Numbered from the stretch's first letter, positions 40,203-50,127 are shown. The stretch is DNA of 64,000 nucleotides from Vibrio maerlii (GCF_003415655.1 NZ_QRHC01000003.1:550600-614599); one strand, 5' to 3'. The notes: generated from the letters alone by a model not told the origin. Numbers and translations are program-made.

Positions 40203-40451
40203 TTAAGCCGCTTTTTGAGCGTCTTTTACTAGCTTAGCAACGCGGTCAGATAGAGATGCGCCTTGACCAACCCAGTGGTTAACGCGATCTAGATCTAGGC
40301 GTAGGCCTTCTTCTTGACCAGTTGCAGTAGGGTTAAAGAAACCTACTTTTTCGATGAAACGGCCAGTTGCAGCATTGCGGCTGTCCGCTACTACGATTTG
40401 GTAAAATGGACGCTTTTTAGCGCCGTGACGTGCCAAACGAATGGTAACCAT
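40203..40451 (-). CDS. rpsP: 30S ribosomal protein S16
   Basis: An 82-residue S16 with the family start [20 protein letters not shown] and [12 protein letters not shown]. First gene of the operon; the promoter should lie in the 246-bp gap toward ffh. Confidence 0.98.
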   Translation of the reverse strand: MVTIRLARHGAKKRPFYQIVVADSRNAATGRFIEKVGFFNPTATGQEEGLRLDLDRVNHWVGQGASLSDRVAKLVKDAQKAA

Positions 40452-40697
40452 GTCGTCCTCTTTTGCTTTCTCAAAATTAAAAATGACCTCTAATCATTCT
40501 TAGATGAATAACTGAGGTCTCGTGCCAAATTAAAGCCCCGGAATTTTACTCTTATCCCGAGGCAATGCAAGACTTTTAGCTATTTTTTCACCAACATACT
40601 TTAAAAAAAATGTTTGTGACCTAGCTAACAGTCTGAATTATTTAAGTTCCTAGTTTACTAGTGCCTCTAGGAACTCGCTTCTAGGTACTAGATACTC
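40452..40697. other. Gap between ffh and rpsP
   Basis: No gene. CTAG-rich short repeats occur at 40647-40690 (for example GTTCCTAG/CTAGGAAC, an 8-bp inverted repeat with a 13-base loop). The rpsP promoter is expected near 40500-40600 but I cannot define it. No clear ffh terminator with a T run is visible. Confidence 0.4.
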
Positions 40698-42086
40698 TTA
40701 TCGACCGAACGGATTAAAACCGCCACCGCCCATTCCACCCATGCCGCCCATCATGCCTTGCATGTTGCGCATCATGCCTTTCATGCCGCCCTTCTGCATC
40801 TTCTTCATCATCTTCTGCATCTGAGTGAACTGCTTAAGTAGACGGTTTACGTCTTGAACCTGAGTACCAGAACCCGCAGCAATACGCTTCTTACGAGAAC
40901 CTTTAATAAGCTCAGGGCGTTGACGCTCTTTCATCGTCATAGAGTTGATGATTGCTTCCATCTGCTTAAACATTTTGTCGTCGACTTTGTCTTTCACATT
41001 ATCAGGGAGCTGAGACATGCCAGGAAGTTTATCCATCATGCCCATCATGCCACCCATGTTTTGCATCTGACCAAGCTGCTCACGGAAGTCTTCAAGGTCA
41101 AAACCTTTCTTCTCTTTAAACTTCTTAGCAAGCTTCTCTGCTTTATCTTGGTCAACATTACGTTGTAGGTCTTCAATCAGTGACAGTACGTCACCCATAC
41201 CTAAGATACGTGAAGCAACACGATCCGGGTGGAACGGTTCAAGTGCATCGGTTTTTTCACCCACACCCAAGAACTTGATTGGTTTACCCGTAATATGGCG
41301 AACAGATAGCGCTGCACCACCACGAGCATCACCGTCGACCTTGGTTAGGATCACACCCGTTAGTGGCAGTGCATCTCCAAATGCTTTCGCAGTGTTTGCC
41401 GCATCTTGACCTGTCATTGCATCAACAACGAACAGCGTCTCAACTGGGTTGATTGCAGAGTGAAGCTCCTTAATCTCGCCCATCATCTCTTCATCGATAG
41501 CAAGACGACCTGCCGTATCGACTAGAAGTACGTCGTAGAATTTCTTCTTTGCATGGTCGATTGCCGCATTAGCAATATCGATTGGCTTTTGATCAGGACT
41601 TGATGGGAAGAAGTCTACACCCACGTCAGTTGCAAGTGTTTCTAGCTGCTTGATTGCCGCTGGACGGTAAACGTCGGCAGACACAACCAGCACTTTCTTC
41701 TTGTCACGCTCTGTAAGAAGCTTAGACAGTTTACCTACAGAGGTGGTTTTACCCGCACCTTGTAGACCTGCCATCAGGATCACAGCCGGTGGCTGAGCCG
41801 CAAGGTCAAGTGCCTCATTTGACTCACCCATAACCGCTTCAAGCTCAGCCTGAACGATTTTAATGAACTCTTGGCCTGGAGTAAGCGATTTAGAAACCTC
41901 TACACCTACCGCGCCTTCTTTAACTCGCTTAACGAAATCACGTACAACCGGTAACGCTACGTCAGCTTCAAGTAATGCCATGCGCACTTCGCGCAGGGTC
42001 TCTTTAATGTTGTCTTCGGTCAGGCGACCTTTACCGCTGATATTCTTCAGCGTTTTGGATAGTCTATCCGTTAAATTCTCAAACAT
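40698..42086 (-). CDS. ffh: Signal recognition particle protein Ffh
   Basis: GTPase of the SRP that targets nascent membrane proteins to FtsY. NG domain: P-loop GLQGAGKTT near 106-114, DTAGR near 190, TKVDGDARGG near 247. The Met-rich M domain (from about 330) ends with repeated GGMKGMM/GGMGGMGG segments and binds 4.5S RNA. Length 462. Confidence 0.98.
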   Translation of the reverse strand: MFENLTDRLSKTLKNISGKGRLTEDNIKETLREVRMALLEADVALPVVRDFVKRVKEGAVGVEVSKSLTPGQEFIKIVQAELEAVMGESNEALDLAAQPPAVILMAGLQGAGKTTSVGKLSKLLTERDKKKVLVVSADVYRPAAIKQLETLATDVGVDFFPSSPDQKPIDIANAAIDHAKKKFYDVLLVDTAGRLAIDEEMMGEIKELHSAINPVETLFVVDAMTGQDAANTAKAFGDALPLTGVILTKVDGDARGGAALSVRHITGKPIKFLGVGEKTDALEPFHPDRVASRILGMGDVLSLIEDLQRNVDQDKAEKLAKKFKEKKGFDLEDFREQLGQMQNMGGMMGMMDKLPGMSQLPDNVKDKVDDKMFKQMEAIINSMTMKERQRPELIKGSRKKRIAAGSGTQVQDVNRLLKQFTQMQKMMKKMQKGGMKGMMRNMQGMMGGMGGMGGGGFNPFGR

Positions 42087-42346
42087 AGTTGTCTCTTCGC
42101 AAACCTATTTGTCTTTTTGCAAAGCCTTATCAGTGATTAACAAGCGATGCCTCTTTGCAAAAAGCGGCGACATATTCCCCGAAGTATACCTCACGCAGCA
42201 CGTGACTGCATACCCGCTAAATCGAGGGCTAACTAACAAAGCGATGAAACTTCGCGATTGTTTGGGTTGAACTCGTAGCCCATTGTGTGTTGTCAGGGTA
42301 TAATTGCCTATTCATCACATTCATTTTGGGAATCTTAGTTGAAGTT

Positions 42347-43141
42347 ATGGACAGCATAATCGCTATTGGCGCTGCTATTCTTTACGTTCTTGCAATCGCA
42401 ATGATTGTTCCGGGCTTGGTCCATCAAACGGGCATTCGAGCTAAGACGGTATTCGTAAGCGCAACCATCGCCCTTGTTTTTCATGCTTGGCTACTTAGCG
42501 ATCTTATATTTGCCACTTACGGCCAAAATCTTAGTATTCTCAACGTCGCTTCTCTTATCAGCTTCATTATTTCTGTAGTAATGAGTATCGCGATGCTCAA
42601 GACACGTATTTGGTTCCTACTGCCAGTGGTATACAGCTTTGCTGCTATTAACTTAACTGCTGCAACCTTTCTACCAACATCGTTCATCACGCACTTAGAG
42701 TCTCGCCCAGAAATCCTGCTTCACATGTCGCTAGCCTTGTTCTCTTATTCAACGCTAACTATTGGTGCGCTCTATGCACTGCAGTTAGCATGGCTAGACC
42801 ACAAACTGAAAAAGAAAAACGCCTTAGCAATTAACCCAAATTTACCTCCACTAATGAAAGTGGAAAGACAGCTATTCAAGATCATCTTGATTGGTAACCT
42901 GTTGCTAACCGGTACACTACTGACTGGCTTCACCTTCGTTCAGGATATGTTTGCCCAAGGAAAGGCACACAAAGGTATTCTCTCTTTCATCGCATGGATC
43001 ATCTATACCACTCTACTTTGGGGTCATTACCAAAAAGGCTGGCGTGGTAAAAAGGTGACTTGGTTTGCGGTGGCAGGTGCGACCATCCTTACACTGGCTT
43101 ACTTTGGTAGCCGCTTTGTTCAAGAAGTGATTCTTAGCTAA
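42347..43141 (+). CDS. ypjD: Inner-membrane protein YpjD, cytochrome c assembly (CcsA/HemX-like) family
   Basis: A 264-residue polytopic protein with about eight hydrophobic helices and the family pattern SIAMLKTRIWFLLPVVYSFAA, LESRPEILLHMSLALFSYS and LLWGHYQKGWRGKK. The location beside ffh is conserved in gamma-proteobacteria. Its exact role is unsettled; it lacks the full WWD haem motif of CcsA/CcmC. Start at ATG 42347 rather than the opening at 42287, whose extra 20 residues look non-coding. Confidence 0.85.
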   Translation: MDSIIAIGAAILYVLAIAMIVPGLVHQTGIRAKTVFVSATIALVFHAWLLSDLIFATYGQNLSILNVASLISFIISVVMSIAMLKTRIWFLLPVVYSFAAINLTAATFLPTSFITHLESRPEILLHMSLALFSYSTLTIGALYALQLAWLDHKLKKKNALAINPNLPPLMKVERQLFKIILIGNLLLTGTLLTGFTFVQDMFAQGKAHKGILSFIAWIIYTTLLWGHYQKGWRGKKVTWFAVAGATILTLAYFGSRFVQEVILS

Positions 43142-43161
43142 CGTCACAAAGAGCTTTGATT

Positions 43162-43190
43162 GAAAGGTGATTAACCATCACCTTTCTTTT
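43162..43190 (+). terminator. Terminator of ypjD
   Basis: GAAAGGTGAT-TAACC-ATCACCTTTC followed by TTTT, 20 bp after the stop. Confidence 0.85.
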
Positions 43191-43275
43191 ACAATATAAG
43201 GTTCTCTATTAGAATTTGACTCCACTCTCTATTTGGGTCATAAATTAACCAAACATACTAAGGAAAAGATAAGTT

Positions 43276-44541
43276 TTGGAAGACATATCAACAGGCATAT
43301 TATTTGGATTACTCGCCTGTCTTATCATCATCTCTGGATACTTTTCAGGTTCAGAAACAGGGATGATGTCCCTAAATAGATACCGACTTAAACACCTATC
43401 TAATCAAGGCCACAAAGGCGCTAAACGCGTTGAAAAGCTGCTTGATCGCCCCGATCGACTCATTGGTCTTATCCTTATCGGCAACAACCTAGTTAATATT
43501 CTTGCTTCAGCGATTGCGACCATTCTTGGTATGCGCCTCTATGGTGACCTTGGCGTTGCGATTGCAACGGGTGCCTTGACCATGGTGGTGCTAGTTTTTG
43601 CAGAGGTTACGCCTAAAACACTCGCTTCCCTTTATCCAGAGAAAGTCTCTTACGCAAGCAGTATCGTTCTCTCTCTCTTGATGAAGATACTGTCGCCACT
43701 GGTGCTGTTAGTTAACTTCATCACCAATGGTTTCCTTCGCATCCTTGGTATTAAGGCCGATCACGGTGCAGAAGACCATTTAAGCTCAGAAGAGCTGCGT
43801 ACTGTAGTAAACGAGGCGGGCAGCCTAATACCAAGTCGCCACCAAGATATGCTGATTTCGATCCTCGATCTTGAGCATGTGACAGTGAACGATATCATGG
43901 TGCCACGCAACGAGATCACCGGCATAGACATCAACGATGACTGGAAATCTATCGTACGCCAGTTAACTCACTCTCCTCATGGCCGCGTAGTTCTTTATCG
44001 TGACCAAATTGATGAAGTGGTTGGCATGCTTCGTTTGCGTGAAGCCTATCGCTTGATGCTAGAAAAGAACGAGTTCAATAAAGAGACGCTTTTACGTGCG
44101 GCTGACGAGGTTTACTACATTCCTGAAGCAACACCTCTAAATGTTCAAATACTTAAGTTCCAACGCAATAAAGAGCGTATTGGTCTGATTGTTGACGAGT
44201 ATGGTGATATCAATGGTCTAGTGACACTAGAAGATATCCTAGAAGAGATTGTCGGCGAGTTTACGACCTCGATTGCTCCGAGCTTAGCAGAAGAGATCAC
44301 CCCACAATCTGATGGCAGCTTCCTTATCGAGGGCAGTGCCAACATTCGAGATATCAACAAAGGTCTTAAGTGGAAACTGCCTACCGATGGTCCACGTACA
44401 CTAAACGGGCTTATCTTAGAACAACTTGAAGACCTGCCAGAGACCTGTATAAGTTTGGAGCTTGCTAAGCATCCAATGCAGATCATCGAGTTTGATGAGA
44501 ACAAGATAAAGATGGTTCGAGTCTATCCTGAAGTTCGTTAA
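43276..44541 (+). CDS. CNNM/CorC (HlyC) family membrane protein with CBS domains
   Basis: A 421-residue inner-membrane protein: DUF21/CNNM domain with three or four helices (residues 1-170, with FSGSETGMMSLNRYRLKHL near 23), two CBS domains (about 200-330, starting with IMVPRNEITGI) and a C-terminal CorC_HlyC domain. Members such as YfjD and PaeA are linked to Mg/Co or polyamine export; this one is the YfjD-like relative that neighbours ypjD and ffh. Translation appears to start at TTG 43276 behind AAGGAAAAG. Confidence 0.88.
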   Translation: MEDISTGILFGLLACLIIISGYFSGSETGMMSLNRYRLKHLSNQGHKGAKRVEKLLDRPDRLIGLILIGNNLVNILASAIATILGMRLYGDLGVAIATGALTMVVLVFAEVTPKTLASLYPEKVSYASSIVLSLLMKILSPLVLLVNFITNGFLRILGIKADHGAEDHLSSEELRTVVNEAGSLIPSRHQDMLISILDLEHVTVNDIMVPRNEITGIDINDDWKSIVRQLTHSPHGRVVLYRDQIDEVVGMLRLREAYRLMLEKNEFNKETLLRAADEVYYIPEATPLNVQILKFQRNKERIGLIVDEYGDINGLVTLEDILEEIVGEFTTSIAPSLAEEITPQSDGSFLIEGSANIRDINKGLKWKLPTDGPRTLNGLILEQLEDLPETCISLELAKHPMQIIEFDENKIKMVRVYPEVR

Positions 44542-44570
44542 GGACTCTTAGAACTCTAACCTTAAAACCT

Positions 44571-44598
44571 AAAAAAGGATGCCTCGGCATCCTTTTTT
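44571..44598. terminator. Bidirectional terminator between the CorC-type gene and brnQ
   Basis: AAAAAAGGATGCC-TC-GGCATCCTTTTTT serves both convergent transcripts. Confidence 0.92.
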
Positions 44599-44623
44599 GA
44601 TTCTCGTGTACTCTGAGACTTGA

Positions 44624-45934
44624 TTATGACTGCTGAGCAAGCTCTTGTTCTTGGTTGTTGCCAACAAAGAACATAGCAATCAGTGCTGCTGCAGTTGGCA
44701 GCAACCACCCCATCCCCATTTCGAATAGTGGAAGCACGCTGAAGGCTGATACATCGACACCAGCTACTTTTGCACCATCAATCAATGCAAACAGTAGCGA
44801 TACCAGCATGACTACTCGATATGCACTGCGTGGGTTTGGCAACTTGTGGCGAACAAACGTCAAAGCAACCAATGCAATTGCCACAGGGTAAAGTGCAAAC
44901 AGCACAGGGACAGAAAGAGAAATCAACTGAGATAGGCCGATGTTCGCAACAACCGCACAAGCGATACCTGTAATGATCACCCACGCTTTGTACGATAGTT
45001 TAGTAATCGAGCTGAAGTAGTCAGAACATGCTGAGATCAAGCCGATTGCTGTTGTTAGACATGCTAGCAATACAATCACCGACAGAACCAACTGCCCTGA
45101 TGAACCGAATAGCGCTTGAACATATTGGCTAAGTACGACACCACCGTTGTCAGCGCCATCAGCAACTGCACCACTGGTTGCGCCTAGGTAAAATAGCGAA
45201 ATGTAAACAAACGCCAGACCTGCCGCAGCAATCAGCGCAGCACTGATCAGGTACTTGGTAGTTTGTGCTTTATCTTCGATACCCTTTTGACGAATTGCAT
45301 CCACAATCAACATACCAAACATCAATGAACCAAAGGTATCCATGGTGTTGTAACCCTCAAGGAAACCGGTTGTTAATGGTTGCGTAAGGTAATTGCCTTG
45401 TGCTGCCATGATGTCACCTTGCGGGTTAAGGAACACCGCAGCTGCAAGTACAATAAGACCGACAAACAGAGCGGGGGTAAGGAACTTGCCGATGATGTCG
45501 ATAAGCTTTCCTTGGGTCCATGCAAAACACATTGCGACAACAAAGAAGAAGATTGAGAACAGCGTCAGATCCATTTGACCAGCGTCAGCAATAAATGGAC
45601 GAATCGCCATTTCATAAGCAACAAGGCCGGTACGTGGCGCAGCAAATGCAGGACCAATAATGATGAAGATCAGAACGGCCATCAGCACTGCAGCGCGTTT
45701 TGGTAAGTCTTTCGTCAGATGATCCCAGCTGCCACCAGCAATCGCGATAGCGATAATGGTCAGAAGTGGCAGACCGACGGCAGTAAGAAGAAAGCCAACC
45801 ATGGTTGGGATGACGTTATCACCAGCCAATTGACCAGCTAGCGGTGGAAAAATGATGTTCCCCGCACCTAAAAAGAATGCAAAAAGCATAAAGCCTAATG
45901 CGATAATATCGGATGGTTTTAAGTTGTGCTTCAC
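44624..45934 (-). CDS. brnQ: Branched-chain amino acid transporter BrnQ (LIVCS family)
   Basis: Sodium-coupled uptake of Leu, Ile and Val. The 436-residue protein has about 12 hydrophobic segments and the family N-terminus FFLGAGNIIFPPLAGQLAG near 21. Start at GTG 45934 with AAAGGG six bases upstream. Divergent from trmN6 across a 314-bp gap. Confidence 0.95.
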   Translation of the reverse strand: MKHNLKPSDIIALGFMLFAFFLGAGNIIFPPLAGQLAGDNVIPTMVGFLLTAVGLPLLTIIAIAIAGGSWDHLTKDLPKRAAVLMAVLIFIIIGPAFAAPRTGLVAYEMAIRPFIADAGQMDLTLFSIFFFVVAMCFAWTQGKLIDIIGKFLTPALFVGLIVLAAAVFLNPQGDIMAAQGNYLTQPLTTGFLEGYNTMDTFGSLMFGMLIVDAIRQKGIEDKAQTTKYLISAALIAAAGLAFVYISLFYLGATSGAVADGADNGGVVLSQYVQALFGSSGQLVLSVIVLLACLTTAIGLISACSDYFSSITKLSYKAWVIITGIACAVVANIGLSQLISLSVPVLFALYPVAIALVALTFVRHKLPNPRSAYRVVMLVSLLFALIDGAKVAGVDVSAFSVLPLFEMGMGWLLPTAAALIAMFFVGNNQEQELAQQS

Positions 45935-46248
45935 AGCTAACCCTTTACGTTATCAAATCCGTTAAACTGACGGATATAGTGTGGCGATTGCACTCAACGG
46001 CTGAGTGATAATCTATAAAATACCGACGCATCATGCAGAAAGTATCAATAGCCGACAACCCTATAGAGAAAAACACCACATAAAACCAATAGAACCGCAA
46101 AAAGCCAGTGATATACACTATATTAAAAACAAATAACTAGAATATTAAACTACACAAAATCGCATACAAACACCACCAAACAGCGTAACAACCTGCGATA
46201 TAGTTCAACAATAGTCAGATAATTCATAACTTAGGTCATATACAGAAT
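45935..46248. other. Gap between brnQ and trmN6
   Basis: This AT-rich 314-bp region holds the two divergent promoters. A 6-5-6 inverted repeat CACTCA-ACGGC-TGAGTG lies at 45991-46007, about 57 bp upstream of brnQ, where a repressor could act. Nothing else is recognisable. Confidence 0.4.
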
Positions 46249-47007
46249 ATGCAACCAAAGACAGATACTAACTTCGCTGCCAAGTTTCGATTTAAACAGT
46301 TCTCCATCTTTAAAGCAGAAGTCGGAATGCCTGTCAGTACCGATGGCGTAATGCTGGGGGCTTGGACAGAAGTGAAAGCATCGGACAAGGTTCTAGATAT
46401 AGGAACAGGCACTGGGCTGCTCAGCTTAATGCTAGCTCAACGCTACCCGAACGTTGCTATCACCGCCTTAGATATAGAACCGAGCGCTGTGGAAGCAGCA
46501 TCATTCAATGCTGAACAATCGCCATGGAACGAGAGAATCGCGGTTCAACAAGCCGATGTTTTGCAGTTTGCACAAAATAAAGATGACCAAATAGTCTTCG
46601 ATAGTATTATCTGTAACCCACCCTATTTCATTTCAGGTGAACAAGCGCAAAGTGAAGAGCGAGCTACCGCAAGGCATTGCGACTCACTCGATCACCGCGA
46701 TTTATTGATTGCATGCGAGCGGCTATTAAACCCAAATGGCGGTGCAAGTTTCATCCTCCCTACTGTTGAAGGAGAAGCCTTCATCACGATGGCGGAAACC
46801 TTAAGCTGGAAGTTGACCAGACTCTGTCGTATCCGCTCAACAGAGAAGAAGCCATACTCAAGACTGCTGTTCGAGCTCACTTTAACCAAAGACCAGGCAG
46901 AGTACGAAGAAGGTTTCGAAGAAGAATCACTGACGATCCACGGGGATCACAAAGGCTACAGTGAGGCGTTTGTTGACCTGACCCATGCCTTTTATCTCAA
47001 GATGTAG
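46249..47007 (+). CDS. trmN: tRNA1(Val) (adenine37-N6)-methyltransferase
   Basis: Class I SAM methyltransferase (E. coli TrmN6/YfiC) that makes m6A37 in tRNA1(Val). SAM motif DIGTGTGLLSLMLAQR near 50-65 and catalytic CNPPYF near 124-129, typical of N6-adenine enzymes. Length 252 (E. coli 245). It is followed 85 bp later by srmB; in E. coli yfiC and srmB are also neighbours. Confidence 0.95.
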   Translation: MQPKTDTNFAAKFRFKQFSIFKAEVGMPVSTDGVMLGAWTEVKASDKVLDIGTGTGLLSLMLAQRYPNVAITALDIEPSAVEAASFNAEQSPWNERIAVQQADVLQFAQNKDDQIVFDSIICNPPYFISGEQAQSEERATARHCDSLDHRDLLIACERLLNPNGGASFILPTVEGEAFITMAETLSWKLTRLCRIRSTEKKPYSRLLFELTLTKDQAEYEEGFEEESLTIHGDHKGYSEAFVDLTHAFYLKM

Positions 47008-47092
47008 AAATAACATGTGATCCTTATCACCAAACCCTCTATAATAACCGACCATTTTTTAAGCCCATTCACTGGCTAGCGGAGACACTACT

Positions 47093-48337
47093 GTGATCAG
47101 AACTTTTGCTGAACTCGATCTTGATCCTACCCTACTCACTGCTCTTGAGGAGATGGGGTTTGACCGTCCTACTCAAGTACAAGCAGAGGCGATTCCTCAA
47201 GCTCTAGAGGGTAAGGATATTCTTGCCTCAGCACCAACCGGCACAGGTAAAACAGCTGCGTTTGCTATCCCTGCTATCCAGTACCTAGAAGACTTCCCTC
47301 GTAAGAAAGCGGGCCCTGCACGTGTTTTAATCTTAACGCCAACTCGTGAGCTAGCCATGCAGGTTGCAGAGCAAGCGCGTCAACTAGCAAAACACACTCA
47401 CCTAAAAGTGATTACCATTACAGGTGGTGTACAGTATCAAGAGCATGCAGACGATCTAGCGGCGACTCAAGATATCGTGGTGGCCACTCCTGGTCGTCTG
47501 ATGGAGTACATCGAAGCTGAGCGTTTTGATTGCCGAGCAATTGAGTGGTTAATCCTAGATGAAGCAGACCGCATGCTAGATATGGGCTTCGGTCCAGTTG
47601 TTGATCGTCTATCAGGTGAGTGTCGCTGGCGTAAACAAACATTACTGTTCTCGGCAACGTTAGAAGGCCGAGGTGTTGAAGGTTTTACCGCGGATCTACT
47701 AAAAGACCCAGCAGAGATCGAAGCTAAATCTTCGCTACGTGAGCGTAAAAAGATCACTCAATGGTATCACCGTGCTGATACTGCAGAGCATAAGTTGCAG
47801 CTTCTAAAACACATCATTACTAATGATGCTGAACGCACAATTATTTTCCTTAAGACGCGTGAGCGTCTTGCTGATCTTCGAGCACAGCTTGAGAGTGCGC
47901 AAATCCCATGTGCATGGATCCAAGGTGAAATGCCACAAGATCGCCGTAACAATGCTATCTCACGCTTCCGAGATGGAACGGTGAACGTCCTGCTTGCTAC
48001 GGACGTTGCGGCTCGTGGTATTGATTTACCTGACGTTAGCCACGTAATTAACTACGACATGCCACGTACTGCTGATGTTTACCTACACCGTATTGGCCGT
48101 ACTGCACGTGCTGGTAAGAAAGGTAATGCGATTTCACTGATCGAAGCTCACGATCAGCCAATGATCGAACGTGTTGCTCGTTACACTAAAGAAGCGATCA
48201 AAGAGCGTTTTGTTGAAGGCATGCGTCCTACGCACAAGAAAGCAGTGTTTAAAAAGAAAAAGAAAGACACTGCGAAAGGTAAAAAACCAGCAAGCAAAGC
48301 GAAGAGCAGTAAAAAGAAAAGCGCTAAGAAGAAATAA
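47093..48337 (+). CDS. srmB: ATP-dependent RNA helicase SrmB
   Basis: DEAD-box helicase active in early 50S assembly. Q motif near 24-40, Walker A APTGTGKTA near 47, LDEADRML near 150, SAT near 183, HRIGRTARAGKKG near 330, and a Lys-rich tail. Length 414. Start is GTG 47093 with GGAG nine bases upstream. Confidence 0.96.
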   Translation: MIRTFAELDLDPTLLTALEEMGFDRPTQVQAEAIPQALEGKDILASAPTGTGKTAAFAIPAIQYLEDFPRKKAGPARVLILTPTRELAMQVAEQARQLAKHTHLKVITITGGVQYQEHADDLAATQDIVVATPGRLMEYIEAERFDCRAIEWLILDEADRMLDMGFGPVVDRLSGECRWRKQTLLFSATLEGRGVEGFTADLLKDPAEIEAKSSLRERKKITQWYHRADTAEHKLQLLKHIITNDAERTIIFLKTRERLADLRAQLESAQIPCAWIQGEMPQDRRNNAISRFRDGTVNVLLATDVAARGIDLPDVSHVINYDMPRTADVYLHRIGRTARAGKKGNAISLIEAHDQPMIERVARYTKEAIKERFVEGMRPTHKKAVFKKKKKDTAKGKKPASKAKSSKKKSAKKK

Positions 48338-48354
48338 CACTCTTACCGTATTTG

Positions 48355-48383
48355 AGAAGAGCCGCATCATGCGGCTCTTTTGG
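48355..48383. terminator. Bidirectional terminator between srmB and aox
   Basis: AAGAGCCGC-ATCAT-GCGGCTCTT followed by TTGG on plus and TCTC on minus, lying between convergent genes. Stronger for the plus strand. Confidence 0.75.
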
Positions 48384-48392
48384 TTTTAGTCA

Positions 48393-49028
48393 TTAAAGTT
48401 GGTGTGCTGGGAGCGCTTTTTCTTCATACGCATCAGCAAAGCCGTGGTTACGATCACGGTGACCCGCTTCATCTTCACGGATTCGCAGAACCACATCTCG
48501 TAGTTTTGCATCTAAAGGAAGCTGATAGTAATCAATCGCCAGCTTTGGAGCCGGTACATTCTCCACTTCCTCATTATCAATCTTCTCTAGATACTCGGTG
48601 TAGCTATTACACGCTTCTTCTTCAAAGTAACCGACCACTCGGTGAGCAATCTTTGAAGACATCAAATAGATCAGGCTATAAACGACAATGAATACGCCCT
48701 GACCTAACAACACCAATAGCCGCTCTACCCAGCTTGGTTTTGCAATATCGAGGAAAATCATCAGATGCATACGTTCATTTTCCGCTTCATCTAATAATTC
48801 ACGAATCCAGCCCTCATCATCCTTCATTCGACGCAAAGCTTTCAGGTGGTTAAACATCCCAGCCACCATGCCTGGAACAGCGGCAATAGTCTCGAGTATC
48901 ACTGCACGCTTCGCATACTTTTTGCCGTAAAAAACATTGAGCGTTAGCTTCAATAACTTGGTAATTCGTAATGCAACGTACTCTGATAGCTTTGATGCTT
49001 TCTTATGTGTGAGCTTGAAGTCTGACAT
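48393..49028 (-). CDS. aox: Alternative oxidase (di-iron ubiquinol oxidase)
   Basis: AOX passes electrons from ubiquinol straight to oxygen without pumping protons and resists cyanide and nitric oxide. All iron-ligand motifs are present: LETIAAVPGM (Glu46), NERMHL (Glu85, His88), FEEEA (near 137) and REDEAGH (near 190). Start at ATG 49028 because AAGGA lies nine bases upstream (211 residues). AOX is rare in bacteria but known in several Vibrio; in V. fischeri it is reported to be repressed by NsrR and induced by NO. An NsrR-like palindrome lies 20 bp upstream here. Confidence 0.96.
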   Translation of the reverse strand: MSDFKLTHKKASKLSEYVALRITKLLKLTLNVFYGKKYAKRAVILETIAAVPGMVAGMFNHLKALRRMKDDEGWIRELLDEAENERMHLMIFLDIAKPSWVERLLVLLGQGVFIVVYSLIYLMSSKIAHRVVGYFEEEACNSYTEYLEKIDNEEVENVPAPKLAIDYYQLPLDAKLRDVVLRIREDEAGHRDRNHGFADAYEEKALPAHQL

Positions 49029-49048
49029 GATGAGCATTCCTTATTTAT

Positions 49049-49071
49049 AAGTTGCATTTAACATACAACTT
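49049..49071 (-). promoter_or_regulatory. NsrR-like operator upstream of aox
   Basis: Two 11-bp half-sites, AAGTTGCATTT and ACATACAACTT, flank a single A. The halves are complementary at 9 of 11 positions and fit the NsrR 11-1-11 palindrome (AAGATGCATTT type). The NO-sensing repressor NsrR would block the aox promoter or ribosome access from here. Confidence 0.75.
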
Positions 49072-49160
49072 ATAGCCTTCCCGTTCAACTTTTTTTTAAT
49101 GGATAAAATAATTTTTAACAGAAATTGCATGGAGCGACAAGTGTACAAATACCGAACAAT

Positions 49161-49192
49161 AAAAAAGGGCTGACCTTAATGGTCAACCCTTT
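49161..49192 (-). terminator. Terminator of yaaA
   Basis: AAAGGGTTGACC-ATTAA-GGTCAGCCCTTT on the minus strand followed by TTTATTG, 37 bp past the yaaA stop. Confidence 0.88.
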
Positions 49193-49228
49193 CGCTTTTT
49201 AGCTCTCGCGTGGCGATACTGCTAAAGA

Positions 49229-50005
49229 TTAATTTTGCTCTTCGCGCTTAAATACAAGCTCGGTTGCTGTCGACTCTTCTTCGACAAAGTAGTAACCCGC
49301 TGTGTCAAATTTAGTCAGATCTGCCACAGATTCAACACGGTTCTCAATGATATATCGCACCATCATGCCACGAGCTTTCTTCGCGTAAAAACTAATCACC
49401 TTATATTGACCATTCTTACAGTCTTTGAACACTGGCGTGATGATTTGACCATCCACGTTCTTCGGTTTCACAGCTTTAAAATACTCGTTTGAAGCAAGGT
49501 TAATTAAGACATTGTCACCTTGAGCATTCAAAGCCTCATTGAGCTTATCCGTTATCAGGCTTCCCCAGAATTGATAGAGATTGGTGCCACGAGCGTTAGC
49601 TAGCTTAGTCCCCATCTCTAGACGATATGGTTGCATCAGATCGAGTGGTTTTAATAAGCCATATAGGCCAGAGAGCATACGTAGGTGTTGTTGAGCGTAG
49701 CCGAAATCTGCTTCAGTTAAGCTCTGAGCATCCAGTCCAGTATATACATCACCTTTAAAGGCTAAGATGGCTTGGCGAGCATTTTCTTGTGTGAACTCGG
49801 TAGACCACTCTTGGAAACGCGCCACGTTAAGGCCTGCAATCTTATCGCTTACCTTCATCAAACCCGATACATCAGCCGGAGAGAGCTTACGACACTCCTC
49901 AATAAGCTCTGCAGAATGTTCAACAAACTCTGGTTGAGTATAAGTTTGTGTCGCGAGCGGCGATTCATAGTCCAGCGTCTTAGCCGGAGAAACAACGATG
50001 AGCAT
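49229..50005 (-). CDS. yaaA: Peroxide stress protein YaaA
   Basis: A 258-residue DUF328/UPF0246 protein. The family start [16 protein letters not shown] and the stretch [21 protein letters not shown] near 109 are clear. In E. coli YaaA limits free iron and DNA damage during hydrogen peroxide stress. It lies between aox and an alanine symporter, with its own terminator. Confidence 0.95.
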   Translation of the reverse strand: MLIVVSPAKTLDYESPLATQTYTQPEFVEHSAELIEECRKLSPADVSGLMKVSDKIAGLNVARFQEWSTEFTQENARQAILAFKGDVYTGLDAQSLTEADFGYAQQHLRMLSGLYGLLKPLDLMQPYRLEMGTKLANARGTNLYQFWGSLITDKLNEALNAQGDNVLINLASNEYFKAVKPKNVDGQIITPVFKDCKNGQYKVISFYAKKARGMMVRYIIENRVESVADLTKFDTAGYYFVEEESTATELVFKREEQN

Positions 50006-50046
50006 GACTTTAAGTCCCTAATAATATTTATTCTGTACTTAGGGTA

Positions 50047-50080
50047 CAAAAAAAGCCGTGCATTGTCTGCACGGCTTTCT
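50047..50080 (-). terminator. Terminator of the AGCS symporter gene
   Basis: AAAGCCGTGCA-GACAA-TGCACGGCTTT on the minus strand followed by TTTTGT, about 50 bp past the stop. Confidence 0.9.
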
Positions 50081-50127
50081 CAATCGTTTTGATTGTCGCG
50101 CTCTATCAAGAGCACTCAACTACAAGA

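Noticed and set aside
47467..47757. Antisense frame of 96 codons in srmB
   Set aside because: Arg/Ser-rich composition reflects the reverse of DEAD-box codons; no ribosome binding site.
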